Below, one piece after another: positions 26,351-38,400 of a stretch of DNA of 64,000 bases. This stretch comes from Pipra filicauda (taxonomy: Eukaryota; Chordata; Aves; Passeriformes; Pipridae), in the NCBI RefSeq assembly GCF_003945595.2, contig NW_024104420.1, forward strand, positions 3,470,201 to 3,534,200. Reading direction: 5' to 3'. The notes under the pieces are model-generated. The model had not been told where the DNA came from. It did no database searches and saw nothing but the letters and a program-made list of their open reading frames with translations. A program made the position numbers and the translations under genes. How positions within the stretch are numbered: the stretch's first letter is position 1; the number at the start of each line of letters is the position of its first letter.

Positions 26351-27602
26351 TGTGATGGGGGGAAACAGTTTTCCCCCTGAAGTTATAAAATGGTAAAACC
26401 CCAGGGGGTGGTGACCCTTGAGGTTTTACCCAATGAGCACTTCTGCAAAATATAAACATATCACAAGCAGAATGGAAGAGAAGAATGGTAGTTGTAGTTG
26501 TTGTTGGAGAGGTGGCCATGTTGTAGAGCCACGAGGAGAAAGGGCAGGAGCCCCCCCCAGCAGGGGGGCTGCAGGGACTTGGAACAGTGTAAAACTGGGC
26601 TAAGTACCTGTAGCTAGAAAGCTGAAGGAGTCTTCTCCACCGTGAGTGGGCAGACAGAGCAGCAGCAGGAACGGCGTACAGAGAAACGGTGGCAGAGAGC
26701 CAGAAGGAGATAAGAACTGATAAAGCAGCAAACAAACATGCAGCCAAGCAGGAAGACACAGAGTTGTCTGAGAGAGCTGAAAGAGAACCAGCAGCAGAGA
26801 GAGCAAGACTGAGCTCTACAGAGAGAAAGGATGTTTGGGTAAGAACTGAAAAAGTCCCTAAACCCCTCTGAGACCTCCGAAGAGGAGGATGATGGACTCT
26901 TACTTAGAAAAGAGTCTTGGAGTGCTACAGCGTTGCAGAAAGGAGCTGAAAAGCTCAGAGAAAGAATGCAGAGGGGGTGACCTTGGCCCCCCCCGCTGCT
27001 GCTGCCAAGCTAAGCTAGCAGCCTGAGATCAGAGCACAGGAGCTCTGGTAGAACTCTTGAGGCAAAGGCCTTCAACTGAAAGCTGCCCAAGACGTTCTGA
27101 CTCAGGGATGAATCCCCTGAGGAAGGGACCTTCATGGGAGTCTTACACCCCATGATATGACGTGGTGAAGCAAGTTTTGTCCCTGCTACGCAGTCCACGG
27201 AAGAGAAGACCCTCGCTTGGAGACGACAGGCCGAGGGGCTTGGATAACCCTCGTGTGTACTGGCAGAGATCCAGGTACAGATGCTGCATGAGAAGAAGAG
27301 AACCTGCTGCCTTAGAGACTGCTGCTCTGAAAGTAGAAAGGGTCTTTTCCTTCTTCCCTCCTGGACTTTTATTTGGAGGGGAGAAGAGATTCGATCCATT
27401 GTAAATATTATTTTGTCATGGTAGAGGTAGTTAAGGTTGTATATAATGTATTATAGTATTTATTTTGTACAGTCATTGTAATATATATTCCCTTCCCCCA
27501 TTTTTGAGTCTTGTGTGGTGTCTGGAAACCCTCACACTGGGTTGAGATGTGAGAGGGGGCTTGGACTAGGGAATTGGATTTTGGAGCTCTCAAACCATGA
27601 CA
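26351..27602. mobile_element. Solo LTR, 1,252 bp, with 5-bp target duplication GCTTG
   Basis: The element begins TGTGATGGGG and ends CCATGACA, so the ends form an imperfect inverted repeat of TGT-ATGG type. GCTTG flanks it exactly at 26346-26350 and 27603-27607. A second copy of the same family lies at 30605-31880. Shared landmarks include GCAAAATATAAACATATCAC near the start, an AAGACGTTCTGACTCAGG phrase, TTTTCCTTCTTCCCTCCTGG and a T/A-rich stretch before the end. There is no gag, pol or env. The orientation of transcription is not certain: a TATA-like motif near 26445 would fit the plus strand. Open frames inside it are uninformative. Confidence 0.85.
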
Positions 27603-27717
27603 GCTTGGTTTCGGCACAGTAGCAAATCAGTTTCCACCAGTTTCACTGCTCTCTTGTGCATGGCTAAAACACATACATTCTTCTTCTGATAAGAATCTAG
27701 GACATGAGTTTCAGAAT

Positions 27718-28711
27718 CATAGAGTCACAGAATCAGCTGGGTTGGAAAGGACCCCTGAGATCATCAAGTCCAACTCTTGATCCACTACCACTGTGGTTAC
27801 TAGACCATGGCACTAAGTGCCACATCCAGTCTCACCTTAAAAATCTCCAGGGATGGAGAATCCATCACTTCCCTGAGCAGCCCATTCCAGTGTCTGATTG
27901 TCCTCTCTGTAAAGAATTTCTTCCTAATATCTAACCTAAACCTCCCCTGGCACAGCTTAAGACCATACCCTCTTGTCTCACTGAATGCTGCTTGGGAGAA
28001 GAGACCAATTCCCACCTGGCTACAACCTCCTGTCAGGGAGTTGTAGAGAGTGATGAGGTCTCCCGTGAGACTCCTTTTTTCCAGGCTGAACAGCCCCAGC
28101 TCCCTCAGCCTCTCCTCATAGGACTTGTGCTTAAGTCTCTTCATCAGCCTCGTTGCTCTTCTCTGGACCTGCTCCAGCACCTCAATATCCTTCCTGAACT
28201 TCCAGAGCTGGACACAGCACTCGAGGTGTGGCCTCACCAGCTCTGAGTACAGGGGAAGAATCACTTCCCTGATCCTGCTGGCCACACTCTTTCTGAGCCA
28301 GGCCAGGATGCCATTGGCCTTCTTGGCCACCTGGGCACGCTGCTGGCTTATATTCAGCTTCCAGTCAATCCAAACTCCCAGGTCCCTTTCTGCCTGGCTG
28401 CTCTCCAGCCACTCTGTGCCCAGCCTGTAGTGCTGCAGGGGGTTGTTGTGGCCAAAGTGCAGGACCCGGCACTTGGCCTTGTTGAATCTCATCCCGTTGG
28501 AATCAGCCCAACTCTCCAATCTATCCAGGTCCCTCTGCAGAGCCCTCCTGCCAGCTGATCGACATTCTCCCCCAGTTTGGTGTCATCTGCAAATCTGCTA
28601 ATGGTACACTCAATCCCCTCATCTAAACCATCGATAAAGATATTAAATAGAACTGGGCCCAACACTGATCCCTGGGAGACACCACTAGTGACTGGCCACC
28701 AGCTGGATGTA
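27718..28711 (-). mobile_element. 5'-truncated CR1 LINE with a 12-bp flanking repeat
   Basis: The 3' end is at about 27718, where the minus strand reads out through ATTCTGTG and ACTCTATG, degenerate CR1 octamers. The 5' end is truncated inside the reverse-transcriptase domain at about 28711. GAGTTTCAGAAT occurs at 27706-27717 and again at 28712-28723, exactly at the two edges. That looks like a target duplication, although its AGAAT part overlaps in sequence with the octamer tail. It is one of the best-preserved CR1 copies in the window. Confidence 0.93.
27800..28710 (-). pseudogene. CR1 reverse transcriptase, C-terminal part, frameshifted
   Basis: CR1 ORF2 makes the endonuclease and reverse transcriptase that copies CR1 RNA into DNA at the insertion site. 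Only the C-terminal part remains. From the truncated 5' edge the minus strand encodes [10 protein letters not shown] and then [15 protein letters not shown]. The catalytic FADDTKLG motif, the YxDD-type box, follows near 28570-28590. A 1-nt frameshift near 28545 separates this from a 240-codon open stretch that continues [13 protein letters not shown], then [31 protein letters not shown] and [13 protein letters not shown] ending residues. The palm N-terminal motifs and the endonuclease are absent, so it cannot act on its own. Confidence 0.92.
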
Positions 28712-28723
28712 GAGTTTCAGAAT

Positions 28724-30604
28724 AGTCAGCATAAAGGAACAAATTATCATCTGAAATTATTTATTGAACTCATATAATTATGAAAAGCTATTTAGCAGTG
28801 AAACAAACCCTGCCACTAATAAGAATGCAAACTGTTGTGTACTAAACAACCTTAAATATGAAGTCTTCTCTTTCTAAACCACGACAAAGGATAAGCTTAT
28901 CTTTTGGTGGGAGTGGATGAGATAACAGCATATTTTTTTGATGACAAGAATGTCATGAACCGTTGAGTCATTTCAACTTCTTTGCTCCCTCTTGATTATC
29001 TGAAGACTAACGTGGTATCTGTCATCCAAAACGGTCAGACACCACACCATAACACTTGTTGGAACCCAGCATAACATTTGCCACAAGTCATTTTTAGGCT
29101 AACACGGTTCCTGTGCCATTGCTTGGACAGACATACACTTGTCATGATTGCCCACCTGAGCTCTAAAACTCTCATTTTTATGAGAATTACAACTGTGGAG
29201 AATCTTTTAGCTGATATACATGATTTTGTTTGTTAAAACAAAACCACCATTGATAGGAAAATCTTTGTTATAAATCTAGGAGGGGGGTGACCTGAAACTA
29301 GATTGACCTCGTTTCCTTTAGACCTCATTAGTGTCTGTGTAATGAGGACTAATGCACAGGTATAACAGTATTAACATAATGAAAAATGATAGCCTCACCA
29401 CCACTGACAGTGTGAAAAAATAAGTGTGTGTAATAATCAGTGATGTCCAGTGTCATAAAGTTTCTAGATTTGGATATTTTCTATTGTTGTATGCAATGGA
29501 TTCTCATTAGCAAACACTTCTAATGTCCCTACCCCTTCCTTTTACATTCATCTTTATACTATCAAATAGCAACTCACATTGAAACACTTTGCATAACACA
29601 CAGACCTACAGTTATATTCAAATTTTTGAGAATTAATTAATTAATCAAGAATTAGCTCTAAAATTCAGGTGCTGGAAGATATTTTATTTTCCTCTGATAG
29701 CAGTCTCTCTTCCAGAAGCATTAAGGATGCTACAGAATGCTCACTCTTGTACCTGGGGTATACCCAAGAGCTGCACTCAGTTGGTCACAAGCACATCATT
29801 GTCCATAGTAAAATCTCAAGCCTTGTTAAGTACATATAGATGACTGAAACTGAATGTGTAGACAGAAATTTGTATTTGGCATCTATTACTATATGACCTG
29901 ATGCCCACAAAATATGTTGACAGTGTCTTTTTGAATGAACAAATGAATGAATGAATGAATGAATGAATGAATGAATGAATGAATGAACATACTTAGTGCC
30001 ATCCAGATAATTGAATCAGGAAATAAACATAGGTCTCCTGCTTTTCCAAGTCAATCATCTCAATAAAAAAAAATCAGTGTATATGAAATAAGAGCTGATG
30101 TCTCCTTCTTTATTATAGTAAATCATTGCCCCTTGTAGTGCTAGCGACTTCATTGCAATATCCAGTTATTTTAACTTATATCTCTGTATTTTAATCTATC
30201 TAGCAAAAGCCTTACTTTTCTAAATTCTTACTATAGTGGACATTTGCATTATTTGACACACAGTGCTAAGAGAGATGGATTTTCATTTTTTATAGAAAAA
30301 TCTCTGTACATTAATGAAAGACAGAGAGCATCACATTTCCTTTTTCCTTTTTTTAAAACTATTTATATCAAATTAAAAAATGAAATCACCACAAATATCT
30401 ATCAAAGATAATTTGTGATTACAAACTATAATGAGTTTTTCAAATTTATTCAGTTTTTTTTCTGTTCACTTACAGTCTTTTCTCAGAATTAGTTTGTCAA
30501 ACAATTCCAGTTACGTTTACATTTGCTATTGCTCTTTACATGCATCACACAGTACCTGCTGCCCCATCAGAAGCACAGAAATTACCCTCTTCACTCTTGC
30601 TCTT
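28724..30604. other. Gene-free AT-rich DNA with one microsatellite
   Basis: No gene or transposon is recognised between the CR1 and the second sister LTR. It contains an ATTAATTAATTAA palindromic stretch near 29631 and the (AATG)n array listed separately. It shows no retroviral coding sequence, so the two sister LTRs are not the ends of one provirus. Confidence 0.6.
29942..29986 (+). repeat. (AATG)n microsatellite, about 11 copies
   Basis: An uninterrupted run of the tetranucleotide AATG, equivalent to GAAT or TGAA, with degenerate copies on both sides (TTGAATGAAC before, GAATGAACAT after). A pure array of this length is likely to be polymorphic. Confidence 0.97.
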
Positions 30605-31880
30605 TGTGGTGGAAAAAAAAAAAAAGAGTGTTTTTCCCCCTGGAGTTAAAAAGAATGGTAACCCCCAAGGGGGTGGTCTCTCTCTTGGTGTTGACCCAAT
30701 CAGTGCTCCTGCAAAATTTAAACATATCACACCAGACCGGAAAAGGAGGATGATGATGTACTTGAAGTGGCCACGTTCTGAGACCACAAGGAGACAGAGA
30801 GCCAGGAGCCCTGCTGGGGGCCCAGGCTCCACCAGCCCCAGTTGGGGGGCTGCAGACACTCAGAAACAGTGTTAAACTGGATTGAGTTCTATAGCTAAGA
30901 GCTGGGGGAATTTTCTCCGCTGTGAGCAGCAGCAGGAGCAGTGGCAGAAACAGCACTGAGCGGAGAAACGGGGCAAAGAGCAAAAAGAGATAAGAAGAAG
31001 TAGCAAAGCCGGCATGCAGTCAAGCAGGAAGACACAGAGAGATGTCTGAAGGAGAGAGAGAGCAGGACTAAGCTCTACAGAGAGAGTTTTGGAGTAAGAA
31101 CTGAATCAAACCCCCCAAACCTTTCTGAGACCCTTCCTAGGAGGAGGTGGTGGACCCCTACTTGAGGGGAGTCTTGGAATGCAGCAGTACCAGAGAGAGG
31201 AGCTGAGAAGCTCAAGATGTCCTGGAAGCTGGACTGGGATGGTTAGATGGAATACAGAGGGGGTGACCTTGCCCCCTCCGCTGCTGCTGCCAAGCTGGCA
31301 GCCTGAGACAGAGCACAGGAGCTCTGATAGAACTCTTGAGGCAAAGACTTTCAACTGAAAGCTGCCCAAGACGTTCTGACTCAGGGGTAAATTCCCTGAG
31401 GAAAGGGACCATCACGAAGACCCTTGCACTTCGTGATATGAGGTGGTGAAGGGAACCTTTGTCCTGGTTACTGCAGCCCACAGGAGAGAGAGACCCTCAC
31501 TTGGAGTCAAAGGGCCGAGAGGGGCGAGAGGAGACCCCCCTTGTGTGTAATGGAAAGAGATTCAGCTACAGCTGCTGCATGGAAGAAGAGAGGCTGCTGC
31601 CCTAAATGTGGAAAAGATCTTTTCCTTCTTCCCTTCTGGACTTTTATTGGAGGGAGAAGATATTTGATCCGTTGTAAATACTGCTTTATCATAGGAAAGA
31701 TAATTAGGATTTTATATATAATGTATTATAATATTTATTTGTGTAGTGATTGTAATATAATTCCCTTCCCCCCATATTGAGTCTTGTGTTGTGTCTGGAA
31801 AACCCATCTCACACTGGGGTGAGATGTGGGAGGGGGGCTTGGACTCAGGAATTGGATTTTAGGGGTCTCAAACCACCACT
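30605..31880. mobile_element. Second solo LTR of the 26.35-kb family, no target duplication
   Basis: It begins TGTGGTGG followed by an A-run and ends CTCAAACCACCACT, close to the inverse of its start (CCACCACA expected). It aligns along its whole length with the copy at 26351-27602. Identity is roughly 85-90 percent in the stretches compared by eye, in the same orientation. The five bases before it (CTCTT) and after it (GGGCA) do not match, so the target duplication is missing or eroded. No internal retroviral sequence is attached. Confidence 0.8.
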
Positions 31881-34800
31881 GGGCAAAAGAAGAATAAGAA
31901 AAATTGTCTATGGCCTAATACCTATAAATCACACCTAGAATAGGAGAAAACAGTTCTTCTCCCTGAAAATACCTGCGACAGGGTTGTACCTTCCCCATTG
32001 TTGAGAATGCAACTGGTCTGCTGCTAGACACCACAGAAACAGTACCATTGTCTCTGGTAACCTACTTTTGACTCATTGATGGTGTGTTCTGCAAATTGTC
32101 ACTCCAAGAAATCTTATCAAATCAAGACCCACAACAGGCCTGGTTGTAATTAGGCTGTGATGAGATGCCTGATAAGGCAAGCGATTAACTGCTGAGCCCT
32201 GGCAGTATGTAGGCTCTGGAGGTAAACCTAAGCATTGGTCAATCCCTGTTAGTCTGCTGATACGAACAGTAACTGTCATTTTGTTTTAATAAACACATGA
32301 AAGAAGGAGTTTATGCAATTAGGGCAGCTGAGAAGGGTGTCCTTAGTATCTCTAATTATGTATTTTCTCTATTTCTTTTAAATTACAGTTTTTCAACAAT
32401 AAGTATATTTGTTATAATTTGGCATTTAAACACCAAGATCTAGGAATTGCAGGTGCAAATTCACTGTAGTGAATGTAGTTACAAAATATGCCATTTTATA
32501 AATCCTTCCACTGAGCCCTTGCCTCCAGGCCAGAAGAGCTGCAGTCATATTACCTCTGCTCTATATGCTGCACAAGTTGGCCCTTTCCCTGTAGAGGCTA
32601 CAAAAATCTTGGAGGGGCAGATGCTGCTTGTGGCAAATCTTTGCTCTTTTTTGCATTTCCGATTATGAATCTTACATTACTAGATATGATTACTGTCAGT
32701 CAACAAAAGTTTGCACAGAGGCCAGCAAAATTTGCTATGGACCCAAAGGAAATGTGAGAAGATGTTATCTAACATCACCATCTCCAGATTTTAAAAAATA
32801 GCTCCTGAGTAAACTCAGTAGCCTGAGTCACACTACAGCATTTCCTCACAAATGCACTCAATCTCTGTTCTGGAAGGAACAGAGAACAATATCAAAATAT
32901 ACCTGCCTGTATTTAAAACTTGAAAATTGCATTGAAAAATAGCTATTTTACATTCTTCTTCCTTGTTTGGCTTTCTTCTCAGATGGAGAGAGATCTTCAG
33001 CATTTTTCATCATTTTAAGTACAGCTAGCCTATGATTGTTTTTTACTAGAAATGTATCCTCCATAAAAATACAGTTTATTTACCTATTCTTACATAATTT
33101 TTCATGATCAAAATCCTCTGTTATTATTCTGGTGTAACTGCTTACTACAAATTCTTTTGATATCAGTAATATTTTCAGATAATAACGAAATAATGAAGTC
33201 TTACTGCTTTGTCCCTGCTGTTATCCTATGTATAAACCAGATGGGTAGGTTCTGTCTGGGCTCTCCTCCAAGAAGTTTTCTGCTCTCCTTCTTCTTGGCC
33301 AAGCATATCACCTTCAATTTATAACCTCTACCTGCTAATCCAAGGACACGGGGACTCTTCCTAAATTGTGTCTCCCTATTGAACCTCTGCCAATTCCCTG
33401 ACAGGGATGGGATCTGTGTTCCTGAGTACGTTATACTTGGGCAATCTCTGTGCTACACTACAGCCACAGGAGGAGCACCTGCTTCCACATACAAATAATG
33501 TTTAAGAACTGATAAAGATTGCAACAAGTTTACACTTGCGCGATTTCTTCTAAAGTGGAACACAGTACATTTAAAAAGAGGAAAAAATACAAATATTAGT
33601 TTTTATTAAAAATAAAATAAAAAATGAAAAAAACCCAAACCACATTCACAGGGGCCGGTCAGTGTTGATTTTTGACAGACTAATTAGGACAGACAGTTAG
33701 TTTCATTGACAGGGTTTTGTTTCACCTGCAGAGATCTCAACACACTTAGGTTTTTTGTGACAAACATGTTAAGAAATACATGCCGAAGTTTGCATGACTT
33801 AGTACATAACAAAAGAATAAGAATCACAACATGACAGAGTATTTTGATATCAAGCAACACAAACTTTGTCAAAACTTATCAAAGTTCCTTTTTCAGAGAG
33901 ATCAACTCTTAAAATCTTTCATCCTGTCAAGCAGTTCTTTTAACTGAGGAAGAAAGAGCTAGTTCTGTTGACTAATTCATAAATATGACTGAAACAAGAC
34001 TTCTCTGACTTTGATGAAGTGGTTCTGAAGTCTAGGTATTATGGTAAACAGAAAGATAATCTGGTCAGTTTGGCCAGTCCACCTGCATTGATATTTTTGC
34101 AGATTAAGCAATGCACTGTTCACAATCCCATTAGATGCACGTGTCCTCAGCAGGTCGATCATCCTTGCACTTTTGACATTAGCATTTTGATTAAACTTAC
34201 TGCAGTATTTTATTTAGTTTTATTTTAAGAAAATAATTTTACTATTTAATTTCTCATTAATTATTTTTAGAAAAATATTACCTTTGGACATCTATTGGCA
34301 AAACAATATGAAATCCTAGCAGTTGCCATTAATCCTGTAGGCCATGGGGATGTCAGAAAAGCATGCAGCAGATAAAGGATCCTTGTGAAAATGAGTTTTA
34401 TTAAGAAATCTCGGGTTAGAGAATACATCTGTTGAGTATTAGCAGCTATCAACTGTGCAACTGGATCACCTTTGTCTGTTTTGTGCCTTGGTGTCCCGGG
34501 TAACACAAAAATTCTGGTATCCACCCTTTCTTTTCTCCAAATATACCTTTTTGGCTTTTCGGTATTTTGCCTTCTTTAAAGAGACTGAATTGCTAGTGAT
34601 TAATGACTCAAACATTCAACAACCTGCAGTGACCACCCACGTGCTATGAGAGACTGGGCTATTGGTGCTAATGGCTCAATCAGTCCTGTGCTTTGCTAAC
34701 AGTGTGCAGAGTGGCCACCCAGGCCAGGTCCTGAAGGCTGTGCACATCCAACACCTCAGACTACAACTGGGTGTTAGACAAAATAAGGAAAGAAGAAGAG

Positions 34801-35040
34801 TTGGGCTAGTGTTTCTTTTTCCTTACACAGATGACTCAGCTGTCATAACTCCCTAGAACATTCACCCCTGGCCCGAAGGTATTCCTCTCTTGTTGATGAG
34901 CCATAATGGTCCATAATGGACTCAGCTGTACAGACATAGGAGACAGCTGCAACATCTTAGAAGGTGTCCAAGACTCCCAAAGTATCAGGTGACTCACATT
35001 ATTACATTATCTGGTGAAAAGCTCCCTGCCCCAGGAGAGG
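31881..35040. other. Gene-free DNA
   Basis: No recognisable gene. The part at 31.93-32.30 kb and the part at 34.45-34.95 kb are somewhat richer in G and C. The first ends in TTTTAATAAAC, a polyadenylation-like motif, so an old unrecognised repeat is possible. No coding sequence, RNA gene or known mobile family was identified. Confidence 0.5.
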
Positions 35041-35480
35041 TACCAGAGGCATTCCCACCTGAACCTGAGTGTATAGAACTCTGAGTTTCAGGTCTTCCCC
35101 CACCACTCAGGCTTCCACCACCACCTTGACCAATGAACATCGAAACTGCAACAACCAAATCTCATTGCTGGATCTAGCAGGTGTCTTGTGGGTCCTTCCA
35201 GTCTCCTGTGGGGTCCGCAGCCCTGCTCCGGCTGCCTGTACCAGCACTGCAGCCTCACTCCAGTGCCACACACATGTCTGCGGTATAAAATCCCAGCTAT
35301 CTGCCATTTCCTGTCACTGCTGAATCTCCAAACGCTCCTACCAGGTTTTCCAGGCATGGACGAGGCAAACCATGCAGAAGGGCAGCCATATGGTCTTTGT
35401 CCTGTGGCCACATGTGTTTTTCCTGGGTTGGGGAGGCTGGCCACCATCTCGATTTGGTTCAGTTGACAGGGCTTGGGAAG
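35041..35480. promoter_or_regulatory. GC-richer patch with a TATA-like box, identity unknown
   Basis: This 0.4-kb block is clearly richer in G, C and CpG than its surroundings. It contains GGTATAAAATCCC at about 35280-35292. Both strands stay open for 80-120 codons, which is expected in GC-richer DNA and is not evidence of a protein. It could be an LTR or a promoter. I could not find TG...CA ends with a matching duplication or a polyadenylation signal at the right distance. Confidence 0.25.
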
Positions 35481-38400
35481 CTCCTTATCAGATGCTTTAA
35501 CCCAGTTTTATCAGTATTTTTATCAGCATTTCTTTTTCTTAAAGAGTTATTTTTTCACTTACATCTGGATGCATTTGGTCTCTGTATTAGAAACCAGGGG
35601 TAATGAATCCGATGGAGGAGACTTCTGTCCAAAGTCTCCACCCATTCCTAATTGTCTCAAACTTAGACACCTGCCCTTCACATCAGCTTTTTTTCCCTGC
35701 TCACTCTCCCAAAATTAAATCCTTTAATTCTCATCAAACATCAAACAAGGAAGGAAGATCAGAAATCTGGCATGAAATTCCAAACGGCCCCGGTAATTTG
35801 GTAAACAATTTATTTCGTAATCATTCCTAAAGTATTGTATAATAACAGACAACAGATGAGCTTGTTCTATTTTTAGATTGTTGCACATAATATTGTGGTA
35901 TAGACACATGCTAATATATGATATGAAAACATAGCTCTTCAATAGGACAGTTTCCCGCATTCAGCTCCACAGTACTGGGTATAAATGTTAAAGGTTCAGT
36001 TTCGAGCACTGCTCAATATAAAGAGGAGACTACAAAATTTTTTCACTTGAGATTTGTCCCCTTCAAGTAACACTCTAAGCTTATTGGGTTTCCTGAAGTG
36101 AACCACAACAACCTAGTAGTAGGACAAACGTTGGTTTGAGAGCTCTCTGGCATACATGCCTTTGAAAATCAGCAAAGTGTAGCGTGCCCTAAATTCAGAG
36201 GAGAGTAGGACCTATGCTTCACAGTGCACTCATCAACTGTGAATTTGAGTAATTCTGTAATCTGCCAGCCTTGTTGTGCCCCTACTACTGCTCTGCAGTC
36301 ACAAACTGACTTACTGTTGTTATCTGAAAAAACTGTGTACCCCACCAAGTAAATGTGCAAGAAGTCTCCATGACAAAGCACCAGAATAAACCACCTGATG
36401 AACCAAACTCCAAATTAATATTAAAAACAAACTCCAAATTAATATTAATATTATTCAGGATGAACTCAATAAACAGGAAGACACTCAAAAGAGTCTTGAA
36501 GGAAAGCAAAATAAAATATTTCTTAGCTGTGCCATTCCTTGGCTATGACAGAAGAATCTTGGTTTAGATCTCTGATATTTACCACAATTCAGAGAACCAG
36601 GAGCAAAAGGACTCAGGTCTATTCCATAAATCAGCTCTTTTCCAAGTAAAGAAGCCAGGAATGGTCCACATGTTTGTATTAGACACATCATCCAAAAACT
36701 CCAAAGAAAAACCACAGCCTAAAGTGCTTTTGCTGTGAATAAATCATTTTAATACTTAGTGTTCAGTAATCAGTATACCCATAGTGTGTTTATTTTGCTG
36801 ACAACTTCATTTATTTTGCTAACAGACTGAGATGTCTTTCCCTAGTTCTTTATTTCACACCCTCATTAAAAGTAAGAACTAGAAAGCAGGAGGAAAAATT
36901 GTAAAGTACATGGTTTCTTTGAGAGTGTGTATGGACTCCATTGCTAACCAGGCTACCACCTACTCTCTATGTATTTTGTTCATTATAAGTCCAAATCTCC
37001 TAGGGAATTTCGAAAAAAAATGCCATGACACACACTCAAATATTTATGTTGTTTATTCCATGATACTGCTTGTCAGAGAAAAGCAAGTAACAAAACCTAT
37101 TATTTTTATATGTTATTGAATACTATGCAAACTGTAAAATATCCATATTAGCTTATCTTAATGCTTGAGCAATATATTCCTGTAAGTGCTAAAATTTTAA
37201 AGCACCAGGTTTGTATTTGTTTAGCTGTGGTTTGGGACGAGGAGAAGTTAACCATTGTTTTAAAATCCTGGAAGAGATGTTACCTTTATTATTTTATTGA
37301 TATAACTTATGGACGGAAGGACAGCAGAAGAGAATATAATTCCTTTGAGGAAATATTTTTTCAGGATAAACATGTATATCACATGAAAATGCATAGGGAT
37401 AATATGATAAAGTCAGAATGTGGCTGAAAATTCCAAATAAATTTTACAAAATATTTACAGTGAGCTTTGTACATGTTTACAATGGATATAAAATAAAATT
37501 TATTACTGAAAATATGTTCTATTTCAGGTTTAATATTTGTAGGTCAGACTGCCCTCTCTCATTTCTGCACAAGGAGCTATTGCCTTTCAGCTCTGCTGCA
37601 TCTCCTGAGGGACTGTTCTGGTTACTGGATCATCTGAAATATGTTAGTAATGGGCTTCAAGGCTCCCCAGGCTGGCCTCTGCTTTCTCAAATGGACACAT
37701 TTATTTTTCATACAAGCAAAGCAATGATACACCCTCCAATGTAACAAGTACCAGGGGCAGAGCCAGTACTACCACTAACCTGCTCCTGTTCTTCCTGAGT
37801 AGTTAGTTTTCCCTGATCTTTATCCCTCTCCCTGCACTCTCTGCTAATTCATCATGTCCTCTCAAAGCCATGTACAACATCTTGATCCTCAGACTTGCAA
37901 AGCAATCACATACTGCTGTGTACTGCATATAACCAAATCATCCCAGAACTACAGAAAATAAAAGAGAAAGCTCTCCAAGGCATAGCCTATCACTTGCCAA
38001 CCCTGAGAACAGTCTCAGATGGCAGGATCTCAAAACTGAAATGGAAAATATTTTCCATTTGGTACCATGGCAACTGAACAAAAACCAGTAATTGCCTGCT
38101 CCTCTTCTCACTTCCCAGTCTCAATGAAACTGGGCTGACTCGCTTTCAGGATTGGAGCTTCAGCTATCTCTTGGTGCCTGGCAAATGCAACAGAAGAGAG
38201 GGAAAAAAGAATATCAAAGAAAAGAAGATACCTTAAGAAACCCTGAGCAGTCTTAACAAAAAAAGAGATTTCTTGGGCTGACAGGAAGGGGAAGGACAGG
38301 GTTTCACTGCAAGTTAAAAAGAATAAAGAACAAGCAAGGAAATGTAAAGATCATGAACAGACAGATGGTTTTACTTGAAAATGTGCTGGAGCCACAGTTG

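Noticed and set aside
26013..26396. Repetitive open frames on both strands over the minisatellite
   Set aside because: They exist only because the 76-bp unit lacks stops in several frames. 76 is not a multiple of three, so each unit is read in a different frame. This is not a protein repeat.
26343..27404. Several frames of 80-138 codons on both strands
   Set aside because: They are within the solo LTR and have no homologous protein motif. Similar frames in the sister LTR at 30.6 kb are shifted and broken.
27704..28430. Plus-strand frames overlapping the CR1 at 28 kb
   Set aside because: They are antisense shadows of the minus-strand reverse-transcriptase sequence.
26351..31880. The two sister LTRs as the ends of a single provirus
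   Set aside because: The first LTR has its own perfect 5-bp duplication on both sides. The DNA between them holds a CR1 and no retroviral genes.
35088..35447. 119-codon minus-strand frame in the GC-richer patch
   Set aside because: The opposite strand is equally open and the protein shows no recognised motif, so composition explains it.
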